A stretch of DNA of 46,791 nucleotides from Prevotellaceae bacterium (GCA_031277925.1 JAITLJ010000144.1:1-46791); one strand, 5' to 3'; positions 8,983 through 18,651 are shown, counted from the stretch's first letter. Translations and numbers: made by a program. Notes: a model not told the origin generated them from the letters alone.

Positions 8983-9909
8983 ATGGATTTTTCGAAAGAA
9001 ATATTGAAGATGAAGAAAGAAAAAAATTGCGTTATTTTATCGCATTTTTATCAAATTGCCGATATTCAAAACATTGCCGATTTTATTGGCGACAGTCTTC
9101 AACTTTCGCAGATAGCAGCTGAAACGACAGCCGATATTATATTATTTTGTGGAGTGAATTTTATGGCTGAAACAGCAAAAATTCTATCGCCTGACAGAAA
9201 AGTGCTTTTGCCCGAACCCGAAGCCGGATGTTCACTTGCCGATTCGTGTAATGTAAACGATTTGAAAGCATTTTTGAAAAATTATCCTGATCACACTGTT
9301 GTATCTTATGTAAATACGAGCGTTGGCGTCAAGGCATTGACCGATATTTGCTGTACATCGAGCAATGCCATAAAAATAATCGAAAATTTGCCTGAAAATG
9401 AGAAAATTGTTTTTTTACCCGACAGAAATTTAGGATCTTACATCAAATCAATCACAAAGCGCGATGATATGGTTGTTTGGAATGGCGCCTGTCATGTACA
9501 CGAAGAATTTTCGGTCGAAAAAATAATAGAATTAAAAAAAGAATATCCCGAAGCCAAAGTATTGGCGCATCCAGAATGTAAAAAAACAGTTTTGATTTTG
9601 GCTGATAAAATAGGTTCTACCGCGGCTTTATTGGAATTTTCAAAAAATGACGGGTGTAAACAGTTTATAGTTGCTACAGAATCGGGAATTTTGCATCAAA
9701 TGCAAATTTCAAGTCCTCAAAAGACATTTATTCCTGCTCCGCCTGTTGATTCGACCTGTGGCTGTAATGATTGTAAATATATGAAAATGGTTACATTAGA
9801 AAAAGTTTACAATACCCTTAAAAATGAAAGTCCCGAAGTTTTAATTGATATAGAACTGATTGAAAAAGCCAAAAAATCAATTTTAAGAATGTTTGAGATG
9901 ACAAAATAA
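8983..9909 (+). CDS. nadA: Quinolinate synthase
   Basis: Iron-sulfur enzyme that condenses iminoaspartate with dihydroxyacetone phosphate to quinolinate, the start of de novo NAD synthesis. The three candidate [4Fe-4S] cysteines lie in GCSLADSC (about residue 83), NGACHVHEEF (about 170) and CGCNDCKYMKM (about 259-264). FYQIADIQNIADFIGDS at the N-terminus and SYVNTS are also family motifs. At 308 residues it is the short NadA type. An AAAGGTAG stretch lies just before the ATG. nadB and nadC are not in the window. ruvB follows by 21 bp, so the two may share a transcript. Confidence 0.96.
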   Translation: MDFSKEILKMKKEKNCVILSHFYQIADIQNIADFIGDSLQLSQIAAETTADIILFCGVNFMAETAKILSPDRKVLLPEPEAGCSLADSCNVNDLKAFLKNYPDHTVVSYVNTSVGVKALTDICCTSSNAIKIIENLPENEKIVFLPDRNLGSYIKSITKRDDMVVWNGACHVHEEFSVEKIIELKKEYPEAKVLAHPECKKTVLILADKIGSTAALLEFSKNDGCKQFIVATESGILHQMQISSPQKTFIPAPPVDSTCGCNDCKYMKMVTLEKVYNTLKNESPEVLIDIELIEKAKKSILRMFEMTK

Positions 9910-9930
9910 TCGTTAATATTTAGCAATAAG

Positions 9931-10953
9931 ATGGAAAACAGTTTTAATCCACATAAAGAAAAAGATTTTAAGGATAAGGATTTTGAAAATCAGATACGTC
10001 CGCAAGAATTTTCGTCGTTTTTCGGACAGGAAAAAGTTATTGAAAATCTTAAAATATTTGTAAAGGCAGCCTTACTTCGCAGCGAATCGCTTGATCATGT
10101 ATTGCTTCACGGACCTCCCGGTCTTGGAAAAACTACGCTTGCTCATATAATAAGTCGCGAAATGAACGTAGGTTTGAAAATCACATCAGGTCCCGTGCTT
10201 GATAAACCAGGCGATTTAGCCGGATTATTAACAAACCTTGAAGAAGGAGACGTTTTGTTTATTGATGAAATTCATCGTTTAAGTCCTGTTGTAGAAGAAT
10301 ATCTTTATTCGGCAATGGAAGATTATACAATAGATATTATGCTCGACAAGGGACCAAGCGCGCGGTCGGTACAAATATCAATCAATCCTTTTACTCTCAT
10401 AGGTGCAACAACTCGCAGCGGATTGCTTACAAGTCCTTTACGCGCACGCTTCGGAATAAACTGTCATTTGGAATATTATGATTATATTACGCTTTTGAGT
10501 ATAATAAAGCGTTCGGCAATCATTTTGAACGTTACAATAGATGATGATGCAGCCGAAGAAATTGCTTTTCGCAGTCGCGGAACGCCTCGTATTTGCAATG
10601 CCTTGTTGCGGCGCGTACGCGATTTTGCACAGGTAAAAGGAGATGGAAATATTGATATTAAAATTACAAAATACGCTCTTGATGCTTTGAATATCGACAA
10701 ACGCGGCTTAGACAGTATGGATAATAAAATTCTTACTACAATAATAAGCAAATTCAGAGGCGGTCCGGTAGGATTAACAACAATAGCGACCGCCGTAGGC
10801 GAAGATGCCGGAACAATAGAAGAAGTTTACGAACCGTTTTTAATAAAAGAAGGATTTTTACAGCGTACGCCCCGCGGACGCGAAGTTACCGAACTTGCGT
10901 ACAGACATTTGAAAATAGACAGAATGGACGCAAATATAAGAAGTTTATTTTGA
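9931..10953 (+). CDS. ruvB: Holliday junction branch migration helicase RuvB
   Basis: AAA+ motor of the RuvAB complex, which drives branch migration at recombination junctions. Walker [10 protein letters not shown] is at residues 61-69 and Walker B FIDEIHRL at about 110-117. The N-terminal [12 protein letters not shown] block, the sensor region [10 protein letters not shown] with [12 protein letters not shown], and the winged-helix end [13 protein letters not shown] are all present. The 340 residues are standard. ruvA and ruvC are not adjacent, as in many Bacteroidota. Confidence 0.97.
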   Translation: MENSFNPHKEKDFKDKDFENQIRPQEFSSFFGQEKVIENLKIFVKAALLRSESLDHVLLHGPPGLGKTTLAHIISREMNVGLKITSGPVLDKPGDLAGLLTNLEEGDVLFIDEIHRLSPVVEEYLYSAMEDYTIDIMLDKGPSARSVQISINPFTLIGATTRSGLLTSPLRARFGINCHLEYYDYITLLSIIKRSAIILNVTIDDDAAEEIAFRSRGTPRICNALLRRVRDFAQVKGDGNIDIKITKYALDALNIDKRGLDSMDNKILTTIISKFRGGPVGLTTIATAVGEDAGTIEEVYEPFLIKEGFLQRTPRGREVTELAYRHLKIDRMDANIRSLF

Positions 10954-11007
10954 AAAATTATGAAAAAATGCATAACATTTGCAATACTGTAAAACATATT
11001 TTATCCT

Positions 11008-11042
11008 TTTGTGCTTAATTTTAAAAAAATCATTTACATTTG
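11008..11042 (+). promoter_or_regulatory. Promoter of the namZ-like gene
   Basis: TTTG (11008-11011) and TACATTTG (11035-11042) are separated by 23 bp, slightly longer than the usual 19-21 bp. The -7 box is exact and lies 29 bp before the ATG. Confidence 0.5.
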
Positions 11043-11071
11043 TAAATACAAACTGGTAAAACAATAAAATA

Positions 11072-12262
11072 ATGAAACAGAAAAAACTGACTTTTATACT
11101 TGTTTTTGCAGGTATTGTGACTATTGCCTGCAGTCAAAACTGCGAAAACAGAAATGTAATAACAGGAGCCGAGCAAACCGAAAAATATCTGCCTTTACTG
11201 AAAGGTAAAAAAGCAGGAATAATGGGAAACCAGACATCTGTTGTCGGCAAAAAACATTTGGTAGATGTATTGCTCGAAAACGGCGTAGATTTAAAATTTG
11301 TGTTTGCACTCGAACATGGATTTCGAGGTACTGTTGAACGCGGCGAAGAAATATCAAACGAAGTAGATGCCAAAACAGGCTTACCTGTGTTTAAACTTTA
11401 CAGAGGCAACGACAAAGCCGATTCTATTGTAAATTCGGTTGATATTTTGATTTTTGACATACAGGATGTTGGCGCTCGCTTTTATACTTACGTTGTGGGC
11501 ATGCATCGATTAATGCAACTGTGCGCCGACAACAACAAACCGCTTATCCTACTCGACCGTCCAAATCCCAACGGCGAACAGGTGGACGGTCCAGTGAGAA
11601 ACGATGACAGATTCAAAAGCGATGTCAGTTTTCATAAAGTTGCTATGATACATGGATTGACCATAGGCGAACTGGCGCAAATGATTAACGGCGAAGGCTG
11701 GCTTAACAATGGAGCGCAGTGCGATATTACCATTATTCCATTGCAAAATTACACTCACAGCACGCCGTACGAATTGCCTGTCATACCATCTCCCAGCCTG
11801 CCGAATCACTTGTCGGTGCGCTTGTTTCCGTTGCTGTGTCTGTTTGAAGCAACCGACTTCAGCATAGGGCGAGGAACTGATTTTCCTTTTCAGGTAATAG
11901 CGTATCCAAATCCTCTGTTCGGCGATTTTACATTTACGCCCGGCACGCGTACAGGCATGGTCAGTCATGTTGAACAAAAAGGTAATTTATGCTATGGCAT
12001 CGACCTGCGCGAATTAAATCCAAACGATATAAAATTTTCGTTGAAATATATTCTTGATTTCTATAAAAAATCGCAGCAAATAGAAGGTTTCAATTTCTTT
12101 ACACGTCCCGATTTCTTTAACAAACTTGCAGGTAATGCCGAATTGCAGGAACAAATAAAAAACGGACTTGGCGAAGAAGAAATACGCGCCTCGTGGAAAG
12201 AAGAACTGACTGAATATAAAGCAATGCGCAAAAAGTATCTTCTATACGAAGATTTTGAATAA
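11072..12262 (+). CDS. namZ: NamZ-family exo-beta-N-acetylmuramidase lipoprotein (DUF1343)
   Basis: Member of the DUF1343 family, for which NamZ-type exo-N-acetylmuramidase activity (release of terminal MurNAc from peptidoglycan fragments) has been described. The N-terminus is a lipoprotein signal with lipobox-like TIAC (Cys 20), so the protein should be anchored at the cell envelope. Family landmarks are GIMGNQTSVVG (about residues 50-60), the FALEHGFRG block, DVGARFYTYV, LLDRPNPNGE and the SPSLPNHLSVRLFP stretch. The 396 residues are normal. It stands alone after ruvB with its own promoter-like sequence. It probably acts in cell-wall recycling, though no MurNAc uptake genes are nearby. Confidence 0.88.
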   Translation: MKQKKLTFILVFAGIVTIACSQNCENRNVITGAEQTEKYLPLLKGKKAGIMGNQTSVVGKKHLVDVLLENGVDLKFVFALEHGFRGTVERGEEISNEVDAKTGLPVFKLYRGNDKADSIVNSVDILIFDIQDVGARFYTYVVGMHRLMQLCADNNKPLILLDRPNPNGEQVDGPVRNDDRFKSDVSFHKVAMIHGLTIGELAQMINGEGWLNNGAQCDITIIPLQNYTHSTPYELPVIPSPSLPNHLSVRLFPLLCLFEATDFSIGRGTDFPFQVIAYPNPLFGDFTFTPGTRTGMVSHVEQKGNLCYGIDLRELNPNDIKFSLKYILDFYKKSQQIEGFNFFTRPDFFNKLAGNAELQEQIKNGLGEEEIRASWKEELTEYKAMRKKYLLYEDFE

Positions 12263-12298
12263 CAAATATTGAATATTTACACTAAAAAATAATCATAA

Positions 12299-12331
12299 TT
12301 GAAATAAATTACCAAATTTTCTTTAACTTTG
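12299..12331 (+). promoter_or_regulatory. Promoter of the MFS permease gene
   Basis: TTG (12299-12301) and an exact TAACTTTG -7 box (12324-12331) are 22 bp apart, 30 bp before the start codon. This fits the Bacteroidetes housekeeping promoter pattern. Confidence 0.55.
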
Positions 12332-12360
12332 CATAACGCAAATTAATAAAACAAATTGTT

Positions 12361-13587
12361 ATGAATTTAAAATTAAGACTTACAATTACGCAGTTCCTCG
12401 AATTTTTTATTTGGGGCTCATGGTTAATATCATTTGGCAAATACATGACAAGTTTAGACATGAAGGATGATATAGGAACCTTATTTGCCACTGCCGGTAT
12501 TGCATCATTTATAATGCCTGCTATTGTCGGAATTATTGCCGACCGCTGGATTAATGCCGAAAGATTGCTGGGCATATTGCATTTGTTAGGAGCAGGCTGT
12601 CTTTTTCTTGCATCATCGGTAAAAGATTTTGACTCTCTTTATACGTATATGTTTTTGAATGCTTTGGTATTCATGCCTACTATAGGATTGAGTTATTCTG
12701 TTTGTTACAGTGTAATGGCAAAAAATAAAATGGATACCATCAAAGATTTTCCACCGATTCGTGTTTGGGGAACAGTAGGATTTATTATTGCCATGTGGAT
12801 TGTAAATCTTGCAGGATGGGAAACAAGTTCAAATCAATTATTGATGGCAAGTTGTGCCGCGCTTTTTCTTGGTTTGTATTCATTTACACTGCCGCCGTCG
12901 CCTCCCACAAAAGCAACAAAAGGCAGTTCGCTTATTTCTACATTAGGCTTGGATGCTCTGGTTCTTCTGAAAGAAAAAAAGATGGCTGTTTTCTTCCTGT
13001 TTGCAGTTTTGCTGGGTATTTGTCTGCAAATTACAAATTCGTACGGAAGCACGTTTTTAGACAGTTTTTCCGGCGCTTTTCCCGGCTCATTCGCCGTAAA
13101 ATACAATAACATATTTTTATCTATCTCGCAAATATCAGAAGCCCTGTTTATTCTGGCTATACCGTTTTTTATGCGTAAATTCGGAATCAAAACAGTTATG
13201 TTGTTGAGTTTTGCAGCGTGGATTTTACGTTTCGGGCTTTTTGGAGCAGGGGATCCGGGAAGCGGAATGATTTGGCTTACCTTGTCAATGATTATATACG
13301 GTATGGCTTTTGATTTCTTTAATATTTCAGGTTCTTTATTCATAGAACAGGAAACGCCATCGAAATTTCGCGCCAGCGCACAGGGAATATTAATGATGGT
13401 AACCAACGGTTTGGGCGCTATTATAGGTAATTACGGAGCGCAGGCAGTTATCAATAATTATACGGTAGATAAGATAACAGATTGGAAACCCTGCTGGTTT
13501 ATATTTGCCGCCTATGCATTAGTAATAGGAATTTTGTTTGCCATATTCTTCAAAAACAAACAGAAAACGGAAAATCAAACAATATAA
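12361..13587 (+). CDS. MFS nucleoside permease (NupG/XapB-like)
   Basis: Inner-membrane transporter of 408 residues with about 12 hydrophobic segments. The N-terminal FLEFFIWGSWLISFGKYM, the IVGIIADRWINAERLLG loop after the second helix, and FPPIRVWGTVGFI in the middle are the pattern of the NupG/XapB nucleoside:H+ symporter group of the major facilitator superfamily, so nucleoside uptake is the likely role. Substrate choice cannot be read from sequence. The gene is a single transcription unit with its own promoter-like box and a strong terminator 33 bp past its stop. Confidence 0.85.
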   Translation: MNLKLRLTITQFLEFFIWGSWLISFGKYMTSLDMKDDIGTLFATAGIASFIMPAIVGIIADRWINAERLLGILHLLGAGCLFLASSVKDFDSLYTYMFLNALVFMPTIGLSYSVCYSVMAKNKMDTIKDFPPIRVWGTVGFIIAMWIVNLAGWETSSNQLLMASCAALFLGLYSFTLPPSPPTKATKGSSLISTLGLDALVLLKEKKMAVFFLFAVLLGICLQITNSYGSTFLDSFSGAFPGSFAVKYNNIFLSISQISEALFILAIPFFMRKFGIKTVMLLSFAAWILRFGLFGAGDPGSGMIWLTLSMIIYGMAFDFFNISGSLFIEQETPSKFRASAQGILMMVTNGLGAIIGNYGAQAVINNYTVDKITDWKPCWFIFAAYALVIGILFAIFFKNKQKTENQTI

Positions 13588-13619
13588 GAGAATCGTTTTA
13601 CTGCATAATATAAGCAAGT

Positions 13620-13662
13620 ACCGCAGATTTGAATTTATACGAGTCTGCGGTTATTATTTTTT
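13620..13662 (+). terminator. Rho-independent terminator after the MFS permease
   Basis: Arms ACCGCAGA (13620-13627) and TCTGCGGT (13644-13651) are followed by TATTATTTTTT. It lies 33 bp downstream of the permease stop codon. Confidence 0.85.
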
Positions 13663-13677
13663 GAAATTTGCAAATAA

Positions 13678-13849
13678 TACCAAAACGGTATCAAAATAGA
13701 CTAAAATATAATGGTATTTTGCTGATATTCAATTTACATAAATTACAGTTTGATGGAGTTTGATACCAAAACGGTATCAAAACAGACTAAAAAATAATGA
13801 TATTTTGCTGATATTCAATTTATATAAATTATTGTTTGATGACGGGTTG
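13678..13849. repeat. Two tandem 86-bp repeat units
   Basis: Unit 1 (13678-13763) and unit 2 (13764-13849) both begin TACCAAAACGGTATCAAAA and share GCTGATATTCAATTTA and a GTTTGATG end. A divergent copy lies inverted at 499-587. Each unit starts with the palindrome ATACCAAAACGGTAT or a close variant. After the units a small hairpin GAGTAT...ATACTC (13854-13871) follows. The rest of the gap to 14128 shows no gene. Confidence 0.75.
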
Positions 13850-14128
13850 GTATGAGTATAAAATAATACTCTCAAAGACGAATGCAATAAATCAAATTGA
13901 TTGGGCGTTTTACAAAGGTTTCATTTTGATGATTTGTGCGACAGCAAATATAAATTTTACTAAAAAAATAAAAATAAAATTCTGAAAAATTCGATATTGA
14001 AATATCTTTTGCCGGCGGTTGTAAGCGCCTGAATGTTTACAATTAATTGTTTGCGTATTGTTTGCCTGTTTTTTTATATTTTAAAATAAAATGATAAACT
14101 CAAATTTTTCTGAAACAGTCTTTTTTCT

Positions 14129-14136
14129 TACCTTTG
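14129..14136 (+). promoter_or_regulatory. -7 promoter element of the S4-domain gene
   Basis: TACCTTTG, an exact TAnnTTTG match, lies 15 bp before the GTG start. It overlaps the TTG used as start by the ORF track, so that TTG is unlikely to be translated. A transcript starting about 7 bp downstream would have a leader of only about 8-9 nt. Confidence 0.6.
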
Positions 14137-14151
14137 CAAAAAAACAAAACA

Positions 14152-14361
14152 GTGATAGAATTTAAATTACAGGATGGCGACTACATTGAATTGGTACAAT
14201 TGCTTAAACGCATAAAAATTGTAATGTCGGGCGGCGAAGCCAAAATGCTTATTAACGACGGTAAGGTAAAACGCAACGGCGCGATAGAAACTCGAAAACG
14301 GGCAAAAATTCGCGTAGGTGAAATTGTTGAAATATTTGACAAAACAATTATAATCATTTAG
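14152..14361 (+). CDS. Small S4-domain RNA-binding protein (RlbA/YaaA-like)
   Basis: 69-residue protein made of little more than an S4 RNA-binding fold: YIELVQLLKRIKIVMSGGEAKMLINDGKVKRNG, then the basic R.R.K.R segment and VGEIVEIF. This is the family of small ribosome-associated S4 proteins (RlbA/YaaA-like), probably binding structured RNA. I choose the GTG at 14152 because the residues that follow (IEFKLQDGDYIELV) match the family start and the upstream codons lie in the promoter. recG follows after 42 bp, probably on the same transcript. Confidence 0.85.
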   Translation: MIEFKLQDGDYIELVQLLKRIKIVMSGGEAKMLINDGKVKRNGAIETRKRAKIRVGEIVEIFDKTIIII

Positions 14362-14403
14362 CAATTTTACGTTAAAGTGCAAACCTGTTTATCGAACAAC
14401 AGT

Positions 14404-16503
14404 ATGATTTTGGAAACCGAAATAAAATTTCTTGCAGGAATTGGTCATAGACGTGCGGAAATATTGAAAAAAGAATTGAATATAAGCACTTTCAAAGACA
14501 TGCTTTATACATTTCCATTTCGTTATACCGATCGCACAAAATTTTATAAAGTGAACGAAATTACCGAAGGTTTGCCATATATTCAATTTAAAGGCAAAAT
14601 TGTTCGTATCGAAAACATCGAAACTCCACACAATAACCGATTGATTGCATATGCTGCCGATAATTCGGGTGAAATACAACTCGTTTTTTTCAAAGGAATA
14701 AAATGGATAAAAAGTAAATTAAACAGTAATACCGAATATGTTTTTTTCGGCAAACCTAATGTTTTCAAAGGGCAAATAAATATAATTCATCCCGAAATAG
14801 AAACCGTAAACGACGAAAACAATCAGATAAATTCAAATATTCAGGCAGTTTACAGCTGCACGGAAACGCTGAAAAATAATTTTCTCGGAACAAAAGCATT
14901 CAACCGTTTTCAAAGCGTTTTACTCACGCTTGTTTACAGTAAGATTACCGAAACTTTGCCCGAATATATTATTTCTCGATATAAACTGATAGCGCTGCAA
15001 GATGCTTTGCTTAATATTCATTTTCCTCAAAGTCCCGAAATGCTTAAAAAAGCACAGTTTCGCCTGAAATTTGAAGAACTTTTTTACATACAGCTTTCAT
15101 TGTTGAGACAGCGATTGAACAGGATGCAAAAAAACAGAGGATTTATATTTTCAAAAATAGGCGATAATTTCAATCATTTCTACAAAAACAATCTTCCATT
15201 TGAACTTACCAACGCTCAAAAACGCGTGATAAAAGAAATACGGCGCGATTTTGCAACAGGCAAACAAATGAACAGACTGCTGCAAGGCGATGTTGGCAGC
15301 GGAAAAACTTTGGTTGCGCTGATTTGCATGCTTATCGCCATCGACAACGGATTTCAAACCTGTATAATGGCGCCTACCGAAATTCTTGCAAATCAACATT
15401 ATCAAACAATTAATGATTTTTTGAAAGGAATAGATATTAGTGTAAAATTACTTACAGGTTCAACAAAAAAATCAGAACGTAAAATAATTGATGCCGATTT
15501 GACCTCAGGCAAAATAAATATTCTTATCGGCACGCATGCATTGATTGAAGACACAGTACAATTTCATAATCTCGGCTTTGTTGTTATCGACGAACAGCAT
15601 CGTTTTGGAGTTGAACAGCGGGCGAAACTTCGCAATAAGAACGCTGTGTCGCCTCATGTTTTGGTAATGACAGCAACGCCAATACCGCGTACTTTGGCAA
15701 TGACTCTTTACGGCGATTTGGACATATCGACAATTGACGAACTGCCACCCGGACGCAAAAACGTAAAAACAGTTCATCTTTTTGAAACTAAACGTTTGCA
15801 ACTTTTCGGATTTATGCGCAGGCAAATTACGGCAGGACGCCAAATTTACGTTGTTTATCCGCTGATAAAAGAATCGGAAACAATGGATTATAAAAACCTC
15901 GAAGACGGATATTTTGCAATAACGCAAGCTTTTCCTGCACCTGAATACGTTACCTGCGTTGTACATGGAAAAATGAAATCTAATGAAAAAGATTTTGCCA
16001 TGAATTATTTTGCATCGGGCAAGGCGCAGATTCTTGTTGCAACCTCTGTGATTGAAGTAGGCGTAAACATACCGAATGCAAGCGTTATGGTGATTGAAAG
16101 CGCCGAAAGATTTGGACTTTCTCAACTTCATCAACTGCGCGGGCGAGTCGGGCGCGGCGCCGAACAGTCGTATTGCTTTTTGATGAGCGGCGTGAAACTG
16201 TCGAACGAAGCGCGCAAACGAATGCAACTTATGGTGAAAACAAACAATGGATTTGAAATTGCCGAAGAAGATTTAAAACTGCGTGGACCCGGCGATATTG
16301 AAGGAACGCAGCAAAGCGGATTGCCGTTTAATTTAAAAATAGCAAATCTTGCACAGGACGGAAAACTTTTGGAATATGTGCGAAATATCGCTTTCGACAT
16401 TTTAAATGAAGATAATTCGCTTGATTTGAAAAAAAATTCGTTACTTCGCAATTTTTTAGAGAAAAATTTCAAAAAACAGATTGATTACAGCGCAATAAGT
16501 TAA
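14404..16503 (+). CDS. recG: ATP-dependent DNA helicase RecG
   Basis: Branched-DNA helicase that remodels stalled forks and recombination intermediates. I start at the ATG encoding MILETEIKFLAGIG, nine codons inside the track ORF, which gives 699 residues, a normal RecG length. An N-terminal wedge/OB region (about residues 50-150) precedes the helicase core: Walker A GDVGSGKT (about 295-302), APTEILANQHY, the DEQHRFGVEQR motif, MTATPIPRTLAMTLYGDLD, and the C-terminal QLHQLRGRVGRG block. It lies between the S4 gene and DUF3108, 10 bp before the latter. Confidence 0.97.
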   Translation: MILETEIKFLAGIGHRRAEILKKELNISTFKDMLYTFPFRYTDRTKFYKVNEITEGLPYIQFKGKIVRIENIETPHNNRLIAYAADNSGEIQLVFFKGIKWIKSKLNSNTEYVFFGKPNVFKGQINIIHPEIETVNDENNQINSNIQAVYSCTETLKNNFLGTKAFNRFQSVLLTLVYSKITETLPEYIISRYKLIALQDALLNIHFPQSPEMLKKAQFRLKFEELFYIQLSLLRQRLNRMQKNRGFIFSKIGDNFNHFYKNNLPFELTNAQKRVIKEIRRDFATGKQMNRLLQGDVGSGKTLVALICMLIAIDNGFQTCIMAPTEILANQHYQTINDFLKGIDISVKLLTGSTKKSERKIIDADLTSGKINILIGTHALIEDTVQFHNLGFVVIDEQHRFGVEQRAKLRNKNAVSPHVLVMTATPIPRTLAMTLYGDLDISTIDELPPGRKNVKTVHLFETKRLQLFGFMRRQITAGRQIYVVYPLIKESETMDYKNLEDGYFAITQAFPAPEYVTCVVHGKMKSNEKDFAMNYFASGKAQILVATSVIEVGVNIPNASVMVIESAERFGLSQLHQLRGRVGRGAEQSYCFLMSGVKLSNEARKRMQLMVKTNNGFEIAEEDLKLRGPGDIEGTQQSGLPFNLKIANLAQDGKLLEYVRNIAFDILNEDNSLDLKKNSLLRNFLEKNFKKQIDYSAIS

Positions 16504-16513
16504 ATATATAATT

Positions 16514-17353
16514 ATGAATATAAAAAAGATTTTATTATTTATAAATTTTTCTGCAATTGCTGTTATATTAACGGCGCAAGTTAAAGCGTTCAGCGATTGC
16601 GAAAACATGAAAAACTCTGCCAATTTTGCATTTCAAAACGGCGAATCAATAACGCTTGAAGCAAATTATAAATGGGGACTTGTAAATACAGGAGTAGGCG
16701 AAGCCATGTTGAAACTGTCGAAAGAAGATTATAACAATCAAATACATTTTGTTTCGACAGTAAATATAAAAACTTACGCTTTTTTTGATGCCTTTTTCAA
16801 AGTTCGCGATCATTTTCAAAGTAAATTTAATGCGGAAAATATGAAACCTTCGTATTTTTATCAGGATACCCACGAAGGAAAATATACAAAAAAAAGCACA
16901 ATGAACTTTGACTGGAAAAACAATAATTTATCAGGAAAAAAACAACGCAAAAAAAGCCCAGAAAGAGAATATTCAATCGAATTGAAAGGCTGTACGTTTG
17001 ATTTTATTTCGTTCATATATTTTTTGCGTAATATGGATTTCAATTCAATCAGCACAAATTCCAACCTTCTGGTAACATTTGCCTTGGATGATATTTTAAA
17101 GACGCTGAATGTACGCTATGTCGGCACAAAAACGATAAAAACAAACGCAGGCAAATTCAATGCTCTGGAAATTATTGTGCAGTTGCTGGAAAGCGATACA
17201 TTTGCAAGCGAACCCGAAATGTCGTTATTCATAAGTAATGATAAAAATCACATTCCGCTGTATGCCGAAATGCCTTTGCGAATAGGCAAAGTGTACATAT
17301 CGCTTTCTGATTTCAAAAATCTGAAATATCCTGTTACAAGCAAAATAAAATAA
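16514..17353 (+). CDS. DUF3108-domain exported protein
   Basis: Predicted periplasmic or outer-membrane-associated protein of 279 residues, function unknown. A signal peptide (hydrophobic core about residues 6-21) is followed by the DUF3108 pattern: GESITLEANYKWGLVNTGVGEAML near the start, FFKVRDHFQSKF in the middle and the GKFNALEI segment near residue 217. The family is widespread in Gram-negative bacteria. The gene starts 10 bp after recG and ends 24 bp before a Lol-type permease, so it is probably in an operon with it. Confidence 0.82.
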   Translation: MNIKKILLFINFSAIAVILTAQVKAFSDCENMKNSANFAFQNGESITLEANYKWGLVNTGVGEAMLKLSKEDYNNQIHFVSTVNIKTYAFFDAFFKVRDHFQSKFNAENMKPSYFYQDTHEGKYTKKSTMNFDWKNNNLSGKKQRKKSPEREYSIELKGCTFDFISFIYFLRNMDFNSISTNSNLLVTFALDDILKTLNVRYVGTKTIKTNAGKFNALEIIVQLLESDTFASEPEMSLFISNDKNHIPLYAEMPLRIGKVYISLSDFKNLKYPVTSKIK

Positions 17354-17377
17354 ATGGAAGATTAAAAAAATTAATAT

Positions 17378-18622
17378 TTGAATATAGAATATTTTATAGC
17401 AAAAAGGCTTGCATCAAGCAAGGAAAGCGGCAACCGGCTGTCGAGATTAATGTCGATTGTAGCCGTTGTGAGCATTGCGCTTGGCTTTGCGGTAATGATT
17501 CTTACTATTGCAATAGTTACAGGTTTCAAAAAAAATATTTTCGATAAACTTGTCGGCGGAAATGCGCATATTCAAATCATAAATTTAGATTCAAACTATT
17601 CGTTTGAAACAAATCCCATAACTGCAACAAAAGACCTTATTGACGAACTGAACAGTTTCGAAGGAGTGCTGCATGTTCAAAAATTTATAACCAAAGGCGG
17701 AATAATCAAAACCGAACAGGACAATCAGGGCGTTATGTTCAAAGGAATTGACTGTGACTTTGATACAGCCTTTTTTGCAAAATGCATGGTCGAAGGACAA
17801 ATGTTTACTGTTTCCGATACGGCAACCACAAATGATATTTTGATTTCTAAAAAACTTGCGCAACTGTTGCGACTGAAACTTGGCGACAAACTCGATGCTT
17901 ACTTTGTGCAAAACCCGCCGCGCATACGAAGATTTACAATTTGCGGAATTTATTCAACACAACTCGAAGAAATTGACAAATCGCTTGTATTGTGCGATAT
18001 AAAACATTTGCAAAAAATTTACGGCTGGACAAAAAACCAAATTTCAGGCTTGGAAATTAATGTTGACGAGATTAAAAATATTGAAGAAATGAATTATGCA
18101 ATAAGCAATCTGGTTACATTCAACACAAACGAAGATGGTTCGCGGCTTGCCGTTACCGATGTTACGCAACTGTATCCGCATTTGTTTGCCTGGCTTGATA
18201 TGCTCGACACGAACGTTATCATAATTCTTTTGCTTACCATAGCCGTTGCCGGATTCAATATGGTTTCGGGCTTGCTTATCATGCTTATGGAACGCACTTC
18301 GATGATTGGCATTTTAGAATCGCTGGGAATGCAAAGCATAAACATTAGCAAACTGTTTTTGTACCGCACGGCGTTTATTGTGGTAAAAGGCTTGATCATT
18401 GGCAATATTATCGGAATTGCATGCTGTTTGTTGCAACATCATTTCGGAATAATAAAATTAGACGCCGCAAGTTATTTTGTATCAACAGTTCCAATAAATT
18501 TAAATCTCATTCATTTGGTTTTGTTAAACGTATCATCTGCTTTGGTTATTGCTCTGGCGTTGATAGTGCCATCGCTGATAATAACAAGAATAAGTCCGGA
18601 AAAAACAATCAGGTTTGAATAA
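17378..18622 (+). CDS. LolC/LolE-like ABC transporter permease (TTG start)
   Basis: Membrane subunit of the FtsX/MacB/LolCE superfamily, 414 residues. The N-terminus MNIEYFIAKRLASSKESGNRL followed by a helix (about 22-48) is typical of LolC/E. A large periplasmic domain (about 50-275) and three C-terminal helices (about 285-405) follow, ending PSLIITRISPEKTIRFE, also family-like. The likely role is extraction of lipoproteins from the inner membrane for transfer to the outer membrane. The start codon is TTG. I keep it because the residues after it match the conserved family N-terminus and the next ATG would delete it. No LolD-type ATPase gene is adjacent. Confidence 0.88.
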   Translation: MNIEYFIAKRLASSKESGNRLSRLMSIVAVVSIALGFAVMILTIAIVTGFKKNIFDKLVGGNAHIQIINLDSNYSFETNPITATKDLIDELNSFEGVLHVQKFITKGGIIKTEQDNQGVMFKGIDCDFDTAFFAKCMVEGQMFTVSDTATTNDILISKKLAQLLRLKLGDKLDAYFVQNPPRIRRFTICGIYSTQLEEIDKSLVLCDIKHLQKIYGWTKNQISGLEINVDEIKNIEEMNYAISNLVTFNTNEDGSRLAVTDVTQLYPHLFAWLDMLDTNVIIILLLTIAVAGFNMVSGLLIMLMERTSMIGILESLGMQSINISKLFLYRTAFIVVKGLIIGNIIGIACCLLQHHFGIIKLDAASYFVSTVPINLNLIHLVLLNVSSALVIALALIVPSLIITRISPEKTIRFE

Positions 18623-18651
18623 GCAGTTAAGTCTTTCGATGAATAGATACG

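Noticed and set aside
13678-13849. Possible CRISPR array
   Set aside because: There are only two 86-bp units, directly adjacent with no spacers, and no cas genes in the window.
15505-16227. 240-aa minus-strand ORF inside recG
   Set aside because: It is antisense to intact helicase motifs and has shadow-like composition rich in Cys, His and Arg.
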